9,379 nucleotides of DNA from an uncultured Caryophanales bacterium. Lineage in GTDB: Bacteria > Bacillota_I > Bacilli_A > RFN20 > CAG-826. The notes beneath the pieces are model-generated. The model was not told where the DNA came from. It was given only the letters and a program-made list of their open reading frames with translations, and searched no databases. Every line of letters begins with the position of its first letter. The first letter of the stretch is position 1. Where the stretch lies: positions 1-9,379 of the forward strand of contig CAMJEC010000042.1 of assembly GCA_946404585.1 (NCBI GenBank), given 5' to 3'. Made by a program: the position numbers and the translations under genes. Positions 6,602 to 9,379 of this stretch are shown one piece after another.

Positions 6602-8265
6602 CTTCTAGTAGCAACGATTTTAACTGAAGAGTTATCAGTCACAGCATTACCATCAACCGCGACAGAGAATGTCGCATTATTTTGTAAGAATTCTTTATAG
6701 GCTAAGCCGATTGCGGAACTTGTATCGATAGCGTTAATCGCAGTGGTTAATAAGGCATCAAATGAGATAGTCATTTTACCTTCTCTTTCAAACTTGAAAG
6801 AAGATTGATTAACGGATTCTGCGAGTGTTTCAAAGATAACATCTTTAGTGTCATCACTAACGAATAATCCTTCACTTTCTTTACCGAAATAGATTTTGTC
6901 TACTTTGTAGACTAACTTACTATTATCGGCGTTACTATTATCAATGATCATCTTAAGGGTGACATATGTTTCTAAGCCATTGATATTTAGGCCAACAGAG
7001 ATAATCGCGGTATCACCATATATATTCATATAGGCATTATCTAAAGCGATATAGTTAACTTTATGATTACCTTCACTCACTTCTCTATTTAAGAAGTATT
7101 TCATACCAAAGCATGATTGTGATTTTAAGAAGAGATTGATTTCACTTTCTTTTAAGGTAGCAATATCAAAGCTTGTGGTTGATATATCAGTCACATAGCC
7201 ATCGTAATTACTAACAGCGTTCTTTAACATATCATCAATAGATGAAGCTTCCACTAAGTTGAAACCTTGATATGCTTCTTTAACAGTAATACCGATATCA
7301 GTCAAATTATATTCAGGAGCGTTACTACCGTTATAACCATTGAATAAGTAGTTACTAAGAGAACTTAAGTTAGCGTTTGTAATAAGCCCTTTATTAAATA
7401 AGACTGCGATAGCGTCTCTAATGACATCCAAAGACAACTTCTTTTCTTCACCATCAATGGTGAGTTTGGTTAAGGTATTTTCATATGGCATTGGATAATA
7501 GACATTAGCGCCCACACTAGCGTCATAATCATTACCAGTTAATGGTTCTAAGTTAATATCCACGCTTAATGAATCACCACCATAGAAGTCGATGTTCACT
7601 AAGTTTAAATCTAAGAAGTTATTAATGAAGGAAAAATAGAATTCAGATGTACCAGCACCACCATTAATGCCTTGATTAATCATTTCTCTTAAGTCTTCAG
7701 TGTAAATATATAATCTAGAGTTTTGTAAATCAGTATGTAATTTAAGATTCGCGGTTAAAGCGTCTAATGTTTCATTAGTCAAGAATTGATTTAAGAAGAA
7801 CATGACGATTGGTTTAAGTTGTGTTAAACGACCAACAGACATCTTATCAACACTTAAGATAAAGGCATCTTTATCACCAACTTTACCTTTGCTTAACTTA
7901 GTGGCTAACTTCGCTCTTGTTTCAAAGAAGAAGAACTTACCAGAAACATTTAATGTATAAGCGTCTTCTTGAATATCGATAGCGAACTGTGTGAGATATT
8001 TTTGGATTTGAGTATTATTCTTAATACCGGAATATAAGATATTATTAATATCCGCTTCACTGACTTTAAATGAAGCTTTCTTTTGATCCACAGTGTGATC
8101 AAGAGAATCCACGACTAAGGCTTGAGACCATTTATCCATTGTAAAGTTATCATCATATGTGACTTTCATCTTTCCTGTATCAAATAAGAAAATGAAGATA
8201 AGGGCAATTGGTAGGATGATAAGGACTACCAAAGTAATGATTAAACCTCTAAAAAACTTTTTCAT
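6598..8265 (-). CDS. Membrane-anchored extracellular protein with two YpmS/DUF2140-like domains
   Basis: A 555-residue protein with a basic N-terminus and one long hydrophobic segment (about 7-29) and no lipobox cysteine. It is therefore probably anchored by an uncleaved N-terminal helix with the rest outside the membrane. The body reads as two related units. Unit one has FKVSEADINNIL (66-77), AYTLNVSGKFFFFETRAKL (102-120), LSVDKMSVGRL (137-147) and RLYIYTEDLREMI (184-196). Unit two has LKESEINLFL (371-380), AYMNIYGD (411-418) with GLETYVTLKM (430-439), YKVDKIYFG (453-461) and KMTISFDALLTTAI (497-510). The order and spacing of these blocks match the layout I remember for YpmS (DUF2140), a single-domain protein of about 190 residues; that family link is from memory. 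The 200-365 linker is unplaced. The start is ATG at 8265 with CTGAGGA (8280-8274) 8 bases upstream. Its function is unknown; a lipid- or envelope-related role is a guess. Confidence 0.85.
   Translation of the reverse strand: MKKFFRGLIITLVVLIILPIALIFIFLFDTGKMKVTYDDNFTMDKWSQALVVDSLDHTVDQKKASFKVSEADINNILYSGIKNNTQIQKYLTQFAIDIQEDAYTLNVSGKFFFFETRAKLATKLSKGKVGDKDAFILSVDKMSVGRLTQLKPIVMFFLNQFLTNETLDALTANLKLHTDLQNSRLYIYTEDLREMINQGINGGAGTSEFYFSFINNFLDLNLVNIDFYGGDSLSVDINLEPLTGNDYDASVGANVYYPMPYENTLTKLTIDGEEKKLSLDVIRDAIAVLFNKGLITNANLSSLSNYLFNGYNGSNAPEYNLTDIGITVKEAYQGFNLVEASSIDDMLKNAVSNYDGYVTDISTTSFDIATLKESEINLFLKSQSCFGMKYFLNREVSEGNHKVNYIALDNAYMNIYGDTAIISVGLNINGLETYVTLKMIIDNSNADNSKLVYKVDKIYFGKESEGLFVSDDTKDVIFETLAESVNQSSFKFEREGKMTISFDALLTTAINAIDTSSAIGLAYKEFLQNNATFSVAVDGNAVTDNSSVKIVATRS
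6659..6683 (+). terminator. Candidate intrinsic terminator of the exporter/phosphatase operon
   Basis: GCGACA (6659-6664) and TGTCGC (6670-6675) form a perfect 6-bp stem with four G-C pairs and a GAGAA loop, followed by ATTATTTT (6676-6683). It lies about 58 bases after the phosphatase stop codon, inside the 3' end of the opposing gene, and has a T-rich tail only in the plus direction. It is the only good terminator candidate I found for this operon. A coding coincidence cannot be ruled out. Confidence 0.55.
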
Positions 8266-8293
8266 AAATGGATTCCTCAGTTATGGTAAAGAT

Positions 8294-8302
8294 ATTATAC
8301 CA
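8294..8302 (-). promoter_or_regulatory. Extended -10 promoter of the YpmS-like gene
   Basis: On the minus strand the sequence reads TGG followed by TATAAT, a textbook extended -10 element (TGnTATAAT). There is no clear -35, as is usual for this promoter class. The predicted start would give a leader of about 22 bases containing the ribosome binding site CTGAGGA (8280-8274). Confidence 0.65.
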
Positions 8303-8331
8303 AATCAATAGATTTTTCATCTATTTGTTTG
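8301..8331. repeat. Near-perfect inverted repeat in the divergent promoter region
   Basis: The arms CAAATCAATAGAT (8301-8313) and ATCTATTTGTTTG (8319-8331) match at 11 of 13 positions around a TTTTC centre, and the inner 7 bp (AATAGAT/ATCTATT) are perfect. It lies between divergent start codons at 8265 and 8354. It abuts the extended -10 of the minus gene and covers where a plus promoter would sit, so an operator for both genes is a reasonable guess. It is very AT-rich, so chance is a real alternative. Confidence 0.4.
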
Positions 8332-8353
8332 ATAATTAAGTTAGAATGAAGGT

Positions 8354-9379
8354 ATGAAATTTGCTAACGATAAAAATCTTAAGAATAAAATCAATGAAGT
8401 AATCCGTAATAACCAAATCAATACTTGGATCGCAGAATTATTTAATGAAGTTAATAGTTATACTGATTTCTTTTCTTTTGAAAAGATAGATAGTTATGTT
8501 AAGCAAGGTTTAAGCGAACCTGAAGCCTTTGTTAACATCATGTATGATGAATTTAATTTTGATAAGAATGACGAAGAGACTATTGATATCACTGACGAAT
8601 ATTGCGTTAAACGTATTAAGTGTTTAGAGCCTAAAGAATATTTAAATAATAAATATGTTCAAACTATTAAGGCCACTGGTAGATATAAACAGTACTCTTT
8701 AAGAAATATTACATATGAGCCATATCAAACATTTGCCTATGATGAAATAAGTGTCACTAAAGATTATAAAGAATATAGCGCGATTGGCTATTTCAAAAAG
8801 CCTTTCTCCTATTTAGCGTTATGCGAAGGTAATAACATCTGGATGTCACTTAATCCAAATGAAATAGAAACGATGAAACCATTTATAAATAAGGGACACG
8901 GTAACGTTTTAGTGCTCGGTCTAGGTATGGGCTATGTACCATTTATGATGGCACTTAAAGATGAAGTTAAGCACATAACTATTGTTGAAAAAGATCAAAA
9001 CATCATTAACTTATTTAATAATCTATTATTCCCACATTTTGTTAATAAAAATAAGATTACTATCATCAAAGATGATGCGATTAGTTATGTTAGTAAGAAT
9101 AATAAATATGATTATATCTTCGCTGACTTATGGCATACACCTGAAGATGGCTTAGATTTATACATCAAATTAAAACGTATTAGTAAAGACATTGATTGTT
9201 GGTTAGAAACTTCTCTTATCGCGATGCTTAGAAGATGCATGATTACTTTAATTGAAGAACAATTAGATAATCTTAAAGAAGATAACTATAAGAAGGCTAA
9301 GACTGTCACTGATAGAGTGATTAATCATTATTATGATAGAACAAAAAACCTCGTCATTAATAACGAGGATGATTTGTTT
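8354..9379 (+). CDS. Class I SAM-dependent methyltransferase-like protein, 3' end not in window
   Basis: An open frame of 342 codons starting at ATG 8354 (MKFANDKNLKNKIN) and still open at the last base, so the C-terminus is missing or only just cut. About 180 N-terminal residues form a domain I do not recognise. From about residue 183 a Rossmann-type methyltransferase core follows: NVLVLGLGMGYVP with the glycine loop GLGMG at 189-193, IVEKD with acidic Glu212 at the end of the second strand, KDDAISYV with Asp240-Asp241, and FADLWHTPEDG with Asp258 at motif IV. This order resembles the spermidine synthase/SAM methyltransferase superfamily. No specific substrate can be assigned; the aminopropyltransferase signature is not evident. 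A GAAGG tract sits only 1 base before the ATG, too close for a standard Shine-Dalgarno, so initiation may be weak or leaderless (a TAGAAT box lies at 8342-8347). It is divergent from the YpmS-like gene by 88 bp. The fold call is fairly secure; the function is unknown. Confidence 0.8.
   Translation, partial: MKFANDKNLKNKINEVIRNNQINTWIAELFNEVNSYTDFFSFEKIDSYVKQGLSEPEAFVNIMYDEFNFDKNDEETIDITDEYCVKRIKCLEPKEYLNNKYVQTIKATGRYKQYSLRNITYEPYQTFAYDEISVTKDYKEYSAIGYFKKPFSYLALCEGNNIWMSLNPNEIETMKPFINKGHGNVLVLGLGMGYVPFMMALKDEVKHITIVEKDQNIINLFNNLLFPHFVNKNKITIIKDDAISYVSKNNKYDYIFADLWHTPEDGLDLYIKLKRISKDIDCWLETSLIAMLRRCMITLIEEQLDNLKEDNYKKAKTVTDRVINHYYDRTKNLVINNEDDLF
9343..9368 (-). terminator. Intrinsic terminator-like hairpin at the window edge
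   Basis: CCTCGT (9349-9354) and ACGAGG (9363-9368) pair with an 8-base loop. On the minus strand the stem is followed directly by six T residues (complement of 9343-9348), a standard intrinsic terminator for a minus-strand gene beyond the window. In the plus direction the tail ATGATTTGTTT is weaker but could make it bidirectional. It lies within the still-open methyltransferase frame, so that frame probably ends just past the window. Confidence 0.6.

Noticed and set aside
1..9379. Search for insertion sequences, CRISPR arrays, tRNA or rRNA genes and toxin-antitoxin or defence modules
   Set aside because: No transposase, terminal repeats, spaced direct repeats, cloverleaf-like GGTTCGA segments or recognisable defence proteins were seen by eye.

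Overview
This is a low-GC, AT3-biased bacterial window whose gene families and Shine-Dalgarno signals look like the Firmicutes/Tenericutes side of the tree (Bacilli/Clostridia, possibly an uncultured Erysipelotrichia- or Acholeplasma-like lineage). Tryptophan is read from TGG, and no in-frame TGA is needed to keep any gene open, so the standard bacterial code applies and a UGA=Trp mycoplasma is unlikely. The lineage is an inference from style and not a match to a genome.

Layout. Positions 22-2235 hold two minus-strand surface-glycan genes: a family 2 glycosyltransferase and, upstream of it, UDP-galactopyranose mutase (glf). A 127-bp divergent region separates them from a plus-strand operon at 2363-6601. 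That operon encodes the two halves of a heterodimeric ABC exporter (TM287/288, BmrCD type) and a low-molecular-weight protein tyrosine phosphatase. It is driven by a near-consensus promoter, TTGACA-17-TACAAT, whose spacer is filled by a perfect 7-4-7 palindrome, which suggests a local repressor of MarR type. Positions 6598-8265 (minus) encode a membrane-anchored protein that appears to be two tandem copies of a YpmS/DUF2140-like domain. Divergent from it, 8354 onward (plus) is an incomplete class I SAM-dependent methyltransferase-like protein that runs off the window.

How they fit together. glf supplies UDP-galactofuranose, and the neighbouring GT2 enzyme is a natural candidate to use it or to build the same surface polymer. 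The exporter shows the expected asymmetry: the first subunit has a degenerate ATP site (Asp for catalytic Glu, Gln for the H-loop His), and the second has the intact catalytic residues with an LSQGQ signature. The phosphatase is translationally linked to the exporter.

The most unusual architecture is the convergent junction near 6600. The two stop codons share a TTAA, and each transcription unit seems to have its intrinsic terminator inside the coding sequence of the other. No mobile element, CRISPR array, tRNA or rRNA was seen. I did not find a clearly new multi-gene system; the best leads are the palindrome-controlled exporter/phosphatase operon, the duplicated YpmS-like protein and the interlocked terminators.
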